A DNA stretch of 64,000 nt. It comes from Natrinema zhouii. Lineage in GTDB: Archaea > Halobacteriota > Halobacteria > Halobacteriales > Natrialbaceae. The notes under the pieces were generated by a model that was given only the letters and a program-made list of their open reading frames with translations, ran no database searches and was not told the origin of the DNA. The stretch covers positions 124,001 to 188,000 of the forward strand of contig NZ_CP084885.1 in the NCBI RefSeq assembly GCF_013456555.2. Reading direction: 5' to 3'. The position numbers and the translations under genes are program-made. Of this stretch, positions 33,962 to 42,991 are shown in pieces (the stretch's first letter is position 1; the number at the start of each line of letters is the position of its first letter).

Positions 33962-34351
33962 TCACTTGCGGTTGGAGATCTGCCGGGGAATAGCGACAAC
34001 ATAATCAGACCCGTCGACCGAGACGACAGAGATACTTCCTTCGACAGGGAGCATCGAACCAGTACGTGTCGTAATTTCGTTTTCCAATTGGACTCCGTTT
34101 TCGTCACGCACTCTCCGAACGAACGTCTGCCATCCGTCAGGCTCTGAGAAGGTCGTCTGGCAGTCGAAGATGGTCATGTCCAACACCTCATCTTTGCTGT
34201 ACCCCAGCCAGTCACAGACTGTCTGGTTGACGCCTTCGATCTGACCCGTCTCTGGATCAATGAGGAACAGACCGTCGTGGGCTCTATCGATGAGGGAACG
34301 GAATTGGACATCTCCTATCGCATTATTTTCGTCTTCTGACGTGTGAGTCAT
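33962..34351 (-). CDS. Stand-alone PAS-domain protein
   Basis: 129 residues made of one PAS domain: FRSLIDRAHDGLFLIDPETG, VNQTVCDWLGYSKDEVLDMT, then ENEITTRTGSMLPVEGSISV. PAS domains sense light, redox or small ligands. No kinase follows, so it would act in trans with another sensor, or is a leftover of one. Single gene. Confidence 0.85.
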   Translation of the reverse strand: MTHTSEDENNAIGDVQFRSLIDRAHDGLFLIDPETGQIEGVNQTVCDWLGYSKDEVLDMTIFDCQTTFSEPDGWQTFVRRVRDENGVQLENEITTRTGSMLPVEGSISVVSVDGSDYVVAIPRQISNRK

Positions 34352-34466
34352 AGCGCACTCGGCAATTCTGGGTCGGCGATAAAGGTCGTTGGGTAAGTTT
34401 TTCCTCTACACTGAGCGATTGGTGGTGTAGAAACTATCAGAGGTTAAGGATTCCAACAGAGCCAAT

Positions 34467-34679
34467 CTACGGATTCGTGAGGATCCGTACATCGGACTGC
34501 GTGACGAGGACACGAAACTCTCCGACCGAGAATCTAATCTCGAGGTCATCGTTTGCCGAGTCCACGAGTTGCTCGAGTGCTTTGACGTCGATCATCCGTT
34601 GCAGTTGGTACTCGTCACGACCGAGTCCCTCCGTTTCGAGCGCGTCGACGATTTCGAAGAGGAGGTGTCGATCACTCAT
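34467..34679 (-). CDS. HalOD1 output-domain protein
   Basis: 70 residues: LLFEIVDALETEGLGRDEYQ, LQRMIDVKALEQLVDSAND, LEIRFSVGEFRVLVTQSDVR. A close relative of the copy at 19689. It overlaps the ArdC-like gene by eight bases, so it is cotranslated with it. Confidence 0.8.
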   Translation of the reverse strand: MSDRHLLFEIVDALETEGLGRDEYQLQRMIDVKALEQLVDSANDDLEIRFSVGEFRVLVTQSDVRILTNP

Positions 34680-35610
34680 CTGTGATCACCTCGTCGACGA
34701 CATCGACAATCTCCGCAGCCGTCGAACTGATCCGCTCGAGCCGTTCGAAGATTGTTTCTGGCTCATCGCCTTGCCAGGCAGCCAGATAGAACGCCGAACC
34801 GCTTGTATCCAGTCCGAAGTATCGCCCGACGATGTAACCGACTGCTTCAGCCTCGAGTTCACGTTTCGAGCGTTCAGTCTCGTTATTGATGTCACCGTGC
34901 AAGCGTGCGTGGGCGTATTCGTGGACGACCGTCACAGCGAGGTCGGCGGTGTTCTCACGATCCCGGACCTCGATTAGTGGTTGTTCCACAGGAGTGCGAT
35001 ACTGACAGACGCCTTTGGCGTCGCCGTGAGGCCACTCCAGTTTGGAAACGACTTCCACATGCACTTCGAGCGATGAAGCCGCCTCGAGAAGTGCTGGCAG
35101 GAGTTCGTCAGCGTCCCCCGTCGCTTCGGTCTCGAGTTCGGGGAGTGGCTCTCCCTCTGTCTGAGAAATGTCGAACACTGGCGCTGGTCGAAAGCCAACA
35201 AGTCCTTTCGACCAGTCTTCGGGTGATGTTTCGTCGTATTCACAATTACTTTGATTGTGGTACGACGGTGAATTTTCGCATTCAGGGCACTGCTTTGCGA
35301 TGATTGGTGCCCAGATCCAGATCGCACTCTCGCCTTCTTTCACATGCCGGTTGAATTCGTTTTGCCACGTTCGGTAGCCGGCGACGCGAGTTGCGTGCGG
35401 ACATTGGCGTGTGATCAGCAGCGTATTTCGGTAGGAGTAGTCGTGGAAGTGACTCTGCACATCGAGCCACTCCTGGAACTGCTCACTCGAGACTGCATCG
35501 TTAACTTCCTCGACGAGGCCCTCGACCCAGGTTTCCATCGTGCTGTGCATCTCGTCACGTCTGGTGTCCGAGTCGTCGAAGGACACCTGCGAACAGTCGC
35601 TCGTAGTCAT
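34672..35610 (-). CDS. ardC: ArdC-like antirestriction protein with HExxH metallopeptidase site
   Basis: 312 residues. The N-terminal ArdC ssDNA-binding domain (about 1-130) has FHDYSYRNTLLITRQCPHAT and GESAIWIWAPI. A Cys cluster follows (CPEC...C) and then a zincin-like domain with VTVVHEYAHARLHGD (HExxH). It ends with the helical ERISSTAAEIVDVVDEVI. ArdC proteins bind incoming single strands and shield plasmid DNA from restriction on entry. The leader has the shared hairpin. Paralogues: 40733 (intact) and 8600 (relic). Confidence 0.85.
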   Translation of the reverse strand: MTTSDCSQVSFDDSDTRRDEMHSTMETWVEGLVEEVNDAVSSEQFQEWLDVQSHFHDYSYRNTLLITRQCPHATRVAGYRTWQNEFNRHVKEGESAIWIWAPIIAKQCPECENSPSYHNQSNCEYDETSPEDWSKGLVGFRPAPVFDISQTEGEPLPELETEATGDADELLPALLEAASSLEVHVEVVSKLEWPHGDAKGVCQYRTPVEQPLIEVRDRENTADLAVTVVHEYAHARLHGDINNETERSKRELEAEAVGYIVGRYFGLDTSGSAFYLAAWQGDEPETIFERLERISSTAAEIVDVVDEVITDE

Positions 35611-35642
35611 TGTTCTCGACGACGGACGCTCAATTCAGAGAA

Positions 35643-35671
35643 CGCCCCTCGCCGCTCAGGGGGAGAAAAAA
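35643..35671 (-). promoter_or_regulatory. Leader element upstream of ArdC copy 1
   Basis: Plus-strand CGCCCCTCGCCGCTCAGGGG followed by GAGAAAAAA. Stem CCCCT/AGGGG; 33 bases before the ATG. Confidence 0.5.
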
Positions 35672-35735
35672 TAAACTCAAGTCAGTGTTTGAGTAGGTCT
35701 CGTTGCGCTCCCCTCACTGGTTCTCTCCTAGAAAC

Positions 35736-35826
35736 TCAGATTTTGATCCCGAGTAGTTCGTCTCGACGGCTGCGAAGTGTATTCGGCGAGGTTCCTGCGA
35801 CATCAGCGATCTGCTTCGTAGAATCG
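35736..35826 (-). pseudogene. C-terminal scrap of a TFB gene
   Basis: The minus frame reads DSTKQIADVAGTSPNTLRSR then RDELLGIKI and stop, matching the last helix of the second cyclin repeat of TFB (compare ISAVTVRARRDEL in the intact tfb). A stop lies just upstream, so about 30 codons remain. Confidence 0.5.
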
Positions 35827-35894
35827 CTAGACGAAGCTCGATTTCGGTGTGTTCACTGACCTAGCCGCCAGTCAGAAACCGAGAGCCGACGGTC

Positions 35895-36190
35895 GTTTCT
35901 ACGGATATCTAACCGTTCGACGAAGATTGTAACGGCACATTTCAGCACCAGCTCCCGGAATTCGAGGTGTCAGCTTCGCGCACGCACGGCGGAGCCGAGC
36001 GTGCGCTTGATGCGTGAGAAGCCGGTTTCAACATCCACCGACGGTTATACCAGCGACTATTCAGCCGGACGTTGTGCGCTTTATCGAGCGAGGAGTAGAT
36101 GCTTGATCGACGGGCGGATGCCATCGACACGGAGTTCGTCGCGGAACGGCTTCCCGTCGTAGATGTGTATATCGATATTACGTGCTTTTA
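35895..36190 (-). pseudogene. C-terminal remnant of an IS5-family transposase
   Basis: Pieces in successive frames: IDIHIYDGKPFRDELRVDGI, DKAHNVRLNSRWYNRRWM, VETGFSRIKRTLGSAVRARS, LEFRELVLKCAV. Together they form the YxRRxxVE...K region of IS5 transposases, with at least two frameshifts. Confidence 0.6.
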
Positions 36191-36307
36191 AGGCTCGAGT
36201 TACTACCTGTTAACAATGAGACCATCAGACGATAGTGGTTTTGCAGTCATTTCTACCGCTACTCGATTTCTGCGTTACCGTGCTCTTCGATTGGTGATGC
36301 GATTATG

Positions 36308-36877
36308 ATGCCATGGGGGCATCTCGCCTTCGGCTATGTTCTGTATTCACTTGGCCATCGTTTTGTGACACGTAAGCCGCCAGCCGGATTTGGAGTCGTT
36401 CTCGCAATAGTGATCGGCACTCAGTTGCCGGATGTCATAGATAAAACGCTCTCATGGGGACTCCATCTCTTTCCACAAGGCTATTCGATCGCCCACTCCA
36501 TACTCGTTGCTGTCCCCGTTGGGCTGCTTATTCTCGGTGTAACAGCTTTCAGAAGCCGGGATATCGGTATCGCATTTGTCCTGGGATACTGGTCGCATCT
36601 TCTTGGTGATGCGATGCTCGCCGTTCCAAAACGTGGTGTTTCACCGGGCGATCGGCTTCTCTGGCCAATCGTTACGCTTCCGCCGTACCGAGGCGAACCA
36701 ACATTGTTTGGACAAATTGGGAGAATCTTCAGGACATTCTTCAACGAGATGCTGACTATCGAACATTTTGTCTTTCTCGCTATTTACATGGTACCGTACC
36801 TACTGGTATTCTTGCTCTGGATAATTGATGGCTTGCCTGGCGTCGCGTTTCTTTGGCGAAAAGAGAACCACCAGTGA
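36308..36877 (+). CDS. DUF457/YdjM-like membrane-bound metal-dependent hydrolase
   Basis: 189 residues with four or five membrane helices. Signature His/Asp residues: PWGHLAFGYVLYSLG, VIGTQLPDVIDKTLSW, SIAHSILVAVPVGLL and LGYWSHLLGDAML. These H...PD...H...H residues form the family's metal site in the membrane. The first ATG (36305) is followed by a second at 36308; either may start. Transcribed alone. Confidence 0.8.
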   Translation: MPWGHLAFGYVLYSLGHRFVTRKPPAGFGVVLAIVIGTQLPDVIDKTLSWGLHLFPQGYSIAHSILVAVPVGLLILGVTAFRSRDIGIAFVLGYWSHLLGDAMLAVPKRGVSPGDRLLWPIVTLPPYRGEPTLFGQIGRIFRTFFNEMLTIEHFVFLAIYMVPYLLVFLLWIIDGLPGVAFLWRKENHQ

Positions 36878-37260
36878 GGGTATCAGCGCACTATTCGCAC
36901 GCCCCCAAAGAGATCGAAGTTGGAGAGACAGAGCATTGCCATACTAGAGGATGTCATAGAATCAGTCTCATACCGTGATGACCATACTTTCCTGATTGTC
37001 TCCCCGTTCGTAATTGGTGAGAACAACGACGGACCCCAGGATAGAGCAAGGTAGACCTGCGCTCATGCGTGGACGCGGCCTCGGGCGCGGAGCGTCTCGA
37101 GGCCGCAGTCCCTGCCGGTGTCATTTGTTCTACCTGTGTTCGGCAGTTGTACGTCTTGTCTAAGACCGATTGCTTCAGCTGAGATAGAAACGGAGTAATC
37201 ATGGAAATTCTCCGAAATCATCGACAGCTACTCTAATTTTGGATCTTCAGAGAAGAGACA
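36878..37260. other. Intergenic, no gene seen
   Basis: Includes the inverted GC-rich text near 37065-37115 (CGGCCTCGGGC/GCCGCAG). No recognisable protein in any frame. It probably consists of decayed sequence. Confidence 0.35.
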
Positions 37261-37380
37261 TCAATTCTGAAGTCCCATAGAATTGACCCATTCTTGATAT
37301 CGGTTTCGAATCGTGTCAGAAGTCGCGTGAGCAACGTCGGCGACGGCTTTCGCTCGTTCCTTGAGGAAGAGGACTCTGCG
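37261..37380 (-). pseudogene. C-terminal scrap of another TFB gene
   Basis: The minus frame LFLKERAKAVADVAHATSDT then IRNRYQEWVNSMGLQN and TGA matches the canonical TFB terminus (AVADVAxVTxVTIRNRYQE). The preceding region keeps only fragments in other frames. Confidence 0.6.
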
Positions 37381-37531
37381 CTACCGCTTCAATTGTTTCA
37401 AACGCGCGTGTATTCGTCTCACAGATACTTCTGGGCAAAGTACATCGGTGCACCAGAGTAATTCGTCGACCACGTGTAGCGAGAACAGAGAGCGAGGGCT
37501 TCGGTTTTCGAATATCCAAGAACAGGATCTT

Positions 37532-37790
37532 TCAGTGTGCCGCTGAACCGACACTCCCGTTCGATTCTGCAAACGCGATATCAATTTCAAGACCGTCGTA
37601 GGCCAGTTTCGGTCTCTTTGCCTGACCAAGTCCGCCGTTTTTAAACTCAATGACACCGATGTTTTCAAGCTCGGAAGGGTTCCAATGGACTTGCTTGTAG
37701 TCTCGCTCCACCAGGTCAGCGACTTCGCGGATGCTCTCGGGCTGGTGTTTGGAGATTGCTTCCAACAGTTCTAGGTACTGTGTAGTAATT
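37532..37790 (-). pseudogene. HVO_A0114-type winged-helix regulator lacking its N-terminus
   Basis: The frame covers LELLEAISKHQPESIREVAD, LVERDYKQVHWNPSELENIG and AKRPKLAYDGLEIDI, the wHTH and wing of the HVO_A0114 family of putative regulators. Full-length members have more than 20 extra N-terminal residues. Here a stop lies just upstream, so only an internal Met (37765) could start translation. It might still fold, but is probably broken. Confidence 0.6.
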
Positions 37791-37862
37791 GTATTGAGTC
37801 AATAGTGCGCAATCAGGGAGACTACATAGCCCCGCTCCCTTCTATCCAATGGCACGTGTTTA

Positions 37863-38237
37863 TTAGCTAAGCTGATCACAACTACTGCGTTCAGCGGTGC
37901 TATTCAAAAATGCTGCTTGGAGTAGATATATTAGTTCTACAGTAATCGTCACTCCAATCCACATGGCGACCGCGATCGTCGTAACAAGATAAGAGTCAGC
38001 CGGGTCAAATACATCGACCAGCTGATGGAGCCAGAAAAGATTCCCCATTGTCGAGTTATGGATCACCTCTGTCCCACCAACGTAGGTTGGTGCAATCTTG
38101 TAGGCGTCTGGAACTAACGCAAACACACCTCCCAGTAAAATGAGTGTACGGGAGATCTGTACGCGGCCAGGGAAAAGGGCAACCAGAACGGTCATTCCAG
38201 TTGCACCGATAGCGAAGTGTGTAAGAGCTTGTGACAT
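37863..38237 (-). CDS. Four-helix membrane protein (distant DUF457/YdjM-like)
   Basis: 124 residues from ATG 38237 (MSQALTHFAIGATGMTVLVA). ALTHFAIG and LLGGVFALVPDAYKI mimic the H...PD layout of the hydrolase at 36308, though a full metal site is not obvious. Last helix TTIAVAMWIGVTITVELIYL. Function unknown. Confidence 0.6.
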   Translation of the reverse strand: MSQALTHFAIGATGMTVLVALFPGRVQISRTLILLGGVFALVPDAYKIAPTYVGGTEVIHNSTMGNLFWLHQLVDVFDPADSYLVTTIAVAMWIGVTITVELIYLLQAAFLNSTAERSSCDQLS

Positions 38238-38255
38238 CCAGATATACTCCGGCAA

Positions 38256-38554
38256 CTCTCCATTTTAGTACATACAGGGTACTCCCCGTGAAAACCTCTC
38301 TGCCGATATGGTAGGCTCATTAAATACAATTAGATTCTGTGCGGATAGCGTTCAAGTAGTACTACTCCTAGTGGACGATCCAGTAAATCTGTACCCAGTT
38401 AGGGAACTGATAAATAAGGACGATTCTTGGCAGCGGAGTGCTCCCCTCCTCGTGTCTGCCGTGAGACTCGCTACGTAACCGGGTAGGAACTTACTGAATG
38501 GCCACTAGGTTTGTCGCGCCGTAGATTTCGGCCCGAGTAGGCCATGGCGCGTCA
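38256..38554. other. Intergenic region, no gene recognised
   Basis: Holds the promoter side of the 37863 gene. Nothing else seen. Confidence 0.4.
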
Positions 38555-39142
38555 TTACTCCCGGTTATGTTGCGTCGACGGTGAGGTGAGTTCGTGCTCA
38601 CTCCGTCTCTGTTCGCTGAGAAGGCGTGTCAGCGTCGATTTGATCCGTACGGGACCCGGCACATTTCGGAATGTGAGGTCTTCGGTACTCGTCCCGGCGG
38701 TGTATACGCGCACATCGCCGAATGAGAGTACCCGCTCGAGGATCGTTTGCTCGTAGGCAGTGTTCTGGACGCGATCGAGACGGATCTGGGTAACGTCTCG
38801 GGAGATGAGCCCGTGTTTGACGTAGATCTCTTCGTCGGTGATCACGTACAGCAGCCGCAGCCACTCTAAATACGTCTTCCCGACGATCACCGCGCCGACC
38901 ACAGTGAGTACGAGCGGGAGGTATCCAACCCACGCCGGCAGCGCTTGCCCGGCAAGCACTGACAGTAGGATCACTGTGCCAACGATCCCACCGAGTGCGA
39001 AGAGCAGGCCACCGATGATCGAGAACAAGATCGTGAATCGCGACGGCCGCCCCGACCACTGCACTTCTTCTTCCTCTGTTAAATGGAGCCAGTTTGCGTC
39101 TTCGACGTTCTCTCGTGGTTGCACCAGCGCTTTCAGCGTCAT
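38555..39142 (-). CDS. Membrane protein with bacterial PH-like (bPH2/YdbS) domain
   Basis: 195 residues. ANWLHLTEEEEVQWSGRPSR is the usual start of bPH2 proteins. Two membrane helices (FTILFSIIGGLLFALGG, YLPLVLTVVGAVIVGKTYL) follow, then the PH-like domain: LYVITDEEIYVKHGLISRDV, IRLDRVQNTAYEQTILERVL, GDVRVYTAGTSTEDLTFRNV. YdbS/YdbT proteins influence membrane stress in bacteria. Single gene, ending near the flank of the ISH3 insertion. Confidence 0.85.
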   Translation of the reverse strand: MTLKALVQPRENVEDANWLHLTEEEEVQWSGRPSRFTILFSIIGGLLFALGGIVGTVILLSVLAGQALPAWVGYLPLVLTVVGAVIVGKTYLEWLRLLYVITDEEIYVKHGLISRDVTQIRLDRVQNTAYEQTILERVLSFGDVRVYTAGTSTEDLTFRNVPGPVRIKSTLTRLLSEQRRSEHELTSPSTQHNRE

Positions 39143-39279
39143 TGTGTTTCACGCTCTGTGGATATGTATGGATCCGTCTGCCAGTCGAGGACGCCACGTC
39201 GGCGTGCCCAGTGCTGTCTCCGTTTTTGTATTATCATGTGTGATTTTCTCTCTTCTGGGATCTTATCTATACCTATATT

Positions 39280-40670
39280 CAGTACCTCACAAAGCCGGTT
39301 AGTTAGAATGTCTGCTTGCTGAAGATGTGTCCAAGCACCAGCAGCAAGCAGACAGTGAAATCCACGAAGACCAGCTCCTTAACTTCCTCGTCAACCGACT
39401 TGACGAGGAAGTTTCTCTGAACCTCGCCAACAACGCTGAAATCGATGCAGAGGACATCTACGAGGTCCTCGTCGGCGCAACCGCCGACGGGACCTCGATC
39501 TCGACGCTATGCAACTCCAGTGAAGACTCGCCATCGGCGAACACGATCCTCTACCACCTGCGGACGAAGTTCGAGCCGGAACAGCTCGAACGAGTCGCTA
39601 ACACACTCCTTCGGCAGGATGTCGTCGAACTGCTCCCCGAGCAGGTGGAGGTCTGCGCAGACCTCCACCTGCGTCCCTACTACGGTGACGAAGACAACAC
39701 AGACGCTCTCTACCACTCGGAAGCGAAGCGTGGAACCACTTCGTTCCACGCCTACGCTACACTCTACGCGCGTGTGAAGAACAAACGCTACACGCTGGCG
39801 GTGCGCCGTCTCGAAGACGGCGACACCGCCAGCAGCGTCCTCGCTGAGTTCCTCGGTGTTCTCGACGGCCTTGACACCGAAGTCAAGGCCGTCTACCTTG
39901 ATCGCGGATTCTACGACAGCAAGTGTCTCACGCTGCTCCAGGCGCATAACTACGCCTACGTTGTCCCGATCATCCGGTGGGGTGAGGCGATTCAGCAGGA
40001 ACTCTCGGAAGGGTGGAGTCGCATCATTCAACACGACTTGACAGGGAAACTCGACGGTCACAGCTGGACCGTCGAGTTTCCCGTCTACATCGACTGTATG
40101 TACCTGAACGGACGATATGACGAGTACGGCGTGGCGCGTCACGGCTACGCCGCTGACGCGCCGTTCATCGAGACACCACGCGACGCTCGATACCACCACA
40201 GCAAACGCTTCGGTATTGAGTCGAGCTATCGCTTGTCCGAGCAAGCGATAGCGACGACAACGACGCGAGACGCGACGGTCAGACTGCTGTACGTCGTAGT
40301 GAGTCTGCTGCTACAGAACGTTTGGCGGTATCTGCACTACGAATACGTGGCGACGCCCCGCCGAGGCGGGCGTCGCCTCTGGTGGTGGCCATACAAGGAG
40401 TTCGTCAACATGGTTCGCCGGGCTGCGTGGACGGCCCTCGCGGTGCGTCGGGTCGTCCCCGCAAACCGGCCACCTGACGACCGGTTCCACCGGTAGTCAC
40501 TGACCGGGGACGCCGCCTTGTGAGTGGCTACGCTGTCGCGTCGGCGGCTGACCGCCGCCGACAGCGACAGCTCCGTCTTCGATTAGCGTTGTTCAACCGC
40601 TATCGACGACTCATCACGACAGAACAGGTGACTCAGGTCAGGCTAACTGGCGATGCTTTGTGAGGTACTG
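39280..40670 (+). mobile_element. ISH3-family insertion sequence with 5-bp target duplication
   Basis: Ends CAGTACCTCACAAAGC (left) and its inverse at 40670. ATATT is duplicated at 39275-39279 and 40671-40675. 1391 bp, complete. The intact ends, intact gene and perfect duplication mark a recent insertion. Confidence 0.92.
39327..40496 (+). CDS. ISH3-family transposase
   Basis: 389 residues, the usual ISH3 length. First Asp in VEVCADLHLRPYYGDEDNTD, second in EVKAVYLDRGFYDSKCLTLL, Glu region KRFGIESSYRLSEQAIATTT, C-terminus WWWPYKEFVNMVRRAAWTA. Full length without stops, probably active. Confidence 0.95.
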   Translation: MSKHQQQADSEIHEDQLLNFLVNRLDEEVSLNLANNAEIDAEDIYEVLVGATADGTSISTLCNSSEDSPSANTILYHLRTKFEPEQLERVANTLLRQDVVELLPEQVEVCADLHLRPYYGDEDNTDALYHSEAKRGTTSFHAYATLYARVKNKRYTLAVRRLEDGDTASSVLAEFLGVLDGLDTEVKAVYLDRGFYDSKCLTLLQAHNYAYVVPIIRWGEAIQQELSEGWSRIIQHDLTGKLDGHSWTVEFPVYIDCMYLNGRYDEYGVARHGYAADAPFIETPRDARYHHSKRFGIESSYRLSEQAIATTTTRDATVRLLYVVVSLLLQNVWRYLHYEYVATPRRGGRRLWWWPYKEFVNMVRRAAWTALAVRRVVPANRPPDDRFHR

Positions 40671-40732
40671 ATATTTGTAATGACGATCTCCCCATCTCCA
40701 GGGCGATACTCACCGTTCGATCACTGACTCGC

Positions 40733-41710
40733 TCATTCTGACTCACCCTGTTCTGCCTCCCTCGTCTTCGCTACACGATCGAGTTCTCGTTCGAGCGTAT
40801 CGATTAGCTTTTGGGCCGTGTTGCTAATCCGCCCCAGCCGGTCAGAGATCGCCTCGGGATCGTCCCCCTGCCACGCGGCGAGGTAGAATGCTGATCCACT
40901 CATATCCAGCTCGAAGTAGCGCCCCACGACGTACGCAACGGCTTCGGCTTCCAGTTCGCGTTTTGACCGCTCATGACGATCCTCAATATCAAAGTGCAAC
41001 AAGGCGTGGGTGAACTCGTGGATGAGTGTCCCAGCGAGATCCGCTTGGTTGTCTCGATCTTTTACTTCGACTCGCGGGCGCATGGTCATTGGACAGCGTT
41101 GTTTGCAGACTCCTTTCGCTTCCCCGTAGTTCCACTCGTCAGAGGAGACAATCTGTGCGTCGACGTCCAACTGCTCTGCACTCTCGAGGAGGGCCGGCAC
41201 CAGATTACTGGCATCACCATATGCTTCGGTTTCGAGATCAGGAAGCGGCTCTCCGTCGGTCTGCGAGACATCGAAGACAGCGGTCGGTTTGAACCCGACA
41301 AGCCCTTTCGACCACTCTTCGGGCTGCGTCTCGTCGTATTCACACTCACTATTTTCGTGGTACGACGGGGAGTTTCCGCATTCGGGGCACTGTTTCGTGA
41401 TGATCGGTGCCCAGATCCAGATTGCGCTCTCGCCTTCCTGGACGTAGCGCTCGAACTCGTTTGCCCACGTGTTGTACCCTGCAACGCGGGTTGCGTGGGG
41501 ACACTGCTGTTTGATGAGGAGCGTATTTCGGTAGGAGTAGTCGTGGAAGTGGCTCTGTACGTCGAGCCAGGCTTTGAACTCCTCACTGGCCGCAGCATCG
41601 TCGACGAGGTCGGTAAGGTCGTCAACCCACGTTTTGATCGTACTGTTCATCTCGTCGCTGCGCGTCTCGGTGTCGGTGAACGAAGCTGCTCGCTCTGTGG
41701 TCACTGCCAT
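40733..41710 (-). CDS. ardC: ArdC-like antirestriction protein, copy 2
   Basis: 325 residues from ATG 41710 (MAVTTERAASFTDTETRSDE). Same architecture as the copy at 34672: FHDYSYRNTLLIKQQCPHAT, GESAIWIWAPIITKQCPECG, and the zincin motif GTLIHEFTHALLHFD (HExxH). C-terminal basic/acidic tail. About 65-70 percent similar to copy 1 by eye. Preceded by the best-formed leader elements, and followed by the ISH3 insertion 60 bases downstream. Confidence 0.87.
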   Translation of the reverse strand: MAVTTERAASFTDTETRSDEMNSTIKTWVDDLTDLVDDAAASEEFKAWLDVQSHFHDYSYRNTLLIKQQCPHATRVAGYNTWANEFERYVQEGESAIWIWAPIITKQCPECGNSPSYHENSECEYDETQPEEWSKGLVGFKPTAVFDVSQTDGEPLPDLETEAYGDASNLVPALLESAEQLDVDAQIVSSDEWNYGEAKGVCKQRCPMTMRPRVEVKDRDNQADLAGTLIHEFTHALLHFDIEDRHERSKRELEAEAVAYVVGRYFELDMSGSAFYLAAWQGDDPEAISDRLGRISNTAQKLIDTLERELDRVAKTREAEQGESE

Positions 41711-41751
41711 TGGAATCACTTGTGTTGACGCTCTCGCCTGCTCGAAAGCGC

Positions 41752-41781
41752 CTCACCCCTCTCAGGGGCACAACAACACCA
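41752..41781 (-). promoter_or_regulatory. Leader element upstream of ArdC copy 2
   Basis: Plus-strand CTCACCCCTCTCAGGGGCAC followed by AACAACACC. Stem CCCCT/AGGGG with a 3-base loop and GGTGTTGTTGTG box on the minus strand; 42 bases before the ATG. Confidence 0.65.
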
Positions 41782-41817
41782 CTCTCATCGCACACCTGAT
41801 TTCGAGTGAAAACTGGC

Positions 41818-42825
41818 TCACGGCGGGATGAAAACGCTCTGTTCATCGACGATCTCCTCGAGTCGATTCTGCGACCGATGATCGAAGTAACAGTCGTACG
41901 AGCAGTACCCGCAGATCTCACCAGTATCGTACTCGGCTACGAACGGGCCACGATCGGTTGTCCAGACATTTGCTCCACAGGCTGCACACGCCGCGCTTGA
42001 GAGGTCGCTCGGTGTTGGTCCCTCGTACTCGAGGGTGATGTTCTCGTCGTGGAGTCGTGTCTCCGGCCAAATTCCCTGGGTCTCCCAAAAGGATTTGATC
42101 CGACCTAGGCTGTGCCGAACTAGCTTTCGGACAGTGACGTGATCGGCGTCACGTCCGCTGTCGTCCCAGCCGTCGGCTGACCAGAACTCGCCGAATTGGG
42201 CTCCACGATGCAAGCCGTTCCAATCGAGCCCCACGATGTCTGCCGGTGGATCGCCGGAGAGCGTTGGCCGAGTGAGTGCCTCGATCGCGTTTACCTGCTT
42301 TCGCGGACTGCCACCGAGGATGTGGACTCGTCGGCCACGCCAGTCTGCCGGATCTGAAAACTCGTGTGCGAGTTGGTCGGAGTACCCACGCGGGTAGCCG
42401 AGCACGATATCCTCCGGAATTGCGTCGATTGCCTCGCGGCACTTCGGCACGATCACGAGTTCGGACTCGGGATAGCTTGCCTGAAGGTCGCGTGCAGCGC
42501 GAACGTACTCGTGTGCCTCATCCATGGAGTAAGCATCACCGAGGACGCCAACGCGAGGCTCGTACTCTCTGAAGCGCTCGAGATATCGCTCGAGGTCGGG
42601 ATTGCGAAAGTCGTTGTCGAGCATCCCGACTGGCAACTCGAGCGTCCCGTACTGTGTATGCTGGTAGGAGCAATCCTCACGAAACCCAGTCACGTAGCCG
42701 AGGGAGAGTGCGTCGATCGCGAACGGGACTCGATGGAGAAAGGCGACGTAGTCAGCCTGGCGAGCGGCTCGAATCTCGGTGGCACTGTCGGCACTGATCG
42801 CTGTCGGGTGTGCTGAGTGTAACAT
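41818..42825 (-). CDS. DUF6610-type protein (TGT-like fold plus zinc cluster)
   Basis: 335 residues. The N-terminal two thirds resemble a barrel enzyme of the tRNA-guanine transglycosylase kind found on haloarchaeal plasmids: VGVLGDAYSMDEAHEYVRAA, ELVIVPKCREAIDAIPEDIV, VHILGGSPRKQVNAIEAL, ADIVGLDWNGLHRGA. The C-terminus has a zinc cluster CAACGANVW...CGYCSYDC. Whether it acts on DNA or RNA bases is unknown; a role in modifying plasmid DNA against restriction would fit its place beside ArdC (inference). A tail relic of a second copy is at 10590. Confidence 0.75.
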   Translation of the reverse strand: MLHSAHPTAISADSATEIRAARQADYVAFLHRVPFAIDALSLGYVTGFREDCSYQHTQYGTLELPVGMLDNDFRNPDLERYLERFREYEPRVGVLGDAYSMDEAHEYVRAARDLQASYPESELVIVPKCREAIDAIPEDIVLGYPRGYSDQLAHEFSDPADWRGRRVHILGGSPRKQVNAIEALTRPTLSGDPPADIVGLDWNGLHRGAQFGEFWSADGWDDSGRDADHVTVRKLVRHSLGRIKSFWETQGIWPETRLHDENITLEYEGPTPSDLSSAACAACGANVWTTDRGPFVAEYDTGEICGYCSYDCYFDHRSQNRLEEIVDEQSVFIPP

Positions 42826-42863
42826 GAAATGGAGTGCTGGAACCCGCGTTGGGCGCTCTGTCC

Positions 42864-42906
42864 GTTACCCCACAAATCAGGAGAGACCGCGCGGACGTGG
42901 GGTAAC
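42864..42906. promoter_or_regulatory. Inverted repeat GTTACCCCAC / GTGGGGTAAC
   Basis: Perfect 10-base arms separated by 23 bases, 39 bases before the DUF6610 start. The identical arms recur at 50971-51011 with a 21-base spacer, so this is a shared operator or RNA hairpin. Confidence 0.6.
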
Positions 42907-42950
42907 TACGACTTGAGTGATGACGCCTGAAACGCGAGTCTCCTCACTTC

Positions 42951-42980
42951 TGAGGGGAGGTGTAACAACAGAACCGCTTG
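42951..42980 (-). promoter_or_regulatory. Leader element upstream of DUF6610
   Basis: Plus-strand CCTCACTTCTGAGGGGAGGT followed by GTAACAACAG. Stem CCTCA/TGAGG with loop; 126 bases before the ATG, beyond the GTTACCCCAC repeat. Confidence 0.5.
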
Positions 42981-42991
42981 CGAGGTGTCGA

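Noticed and set aside
39507..40244. 245-codon minus-strand frame inside the ISH3 element
   Set aside because: Shadow of the ISH3 transposase, which is intact and full length on the plus strand.
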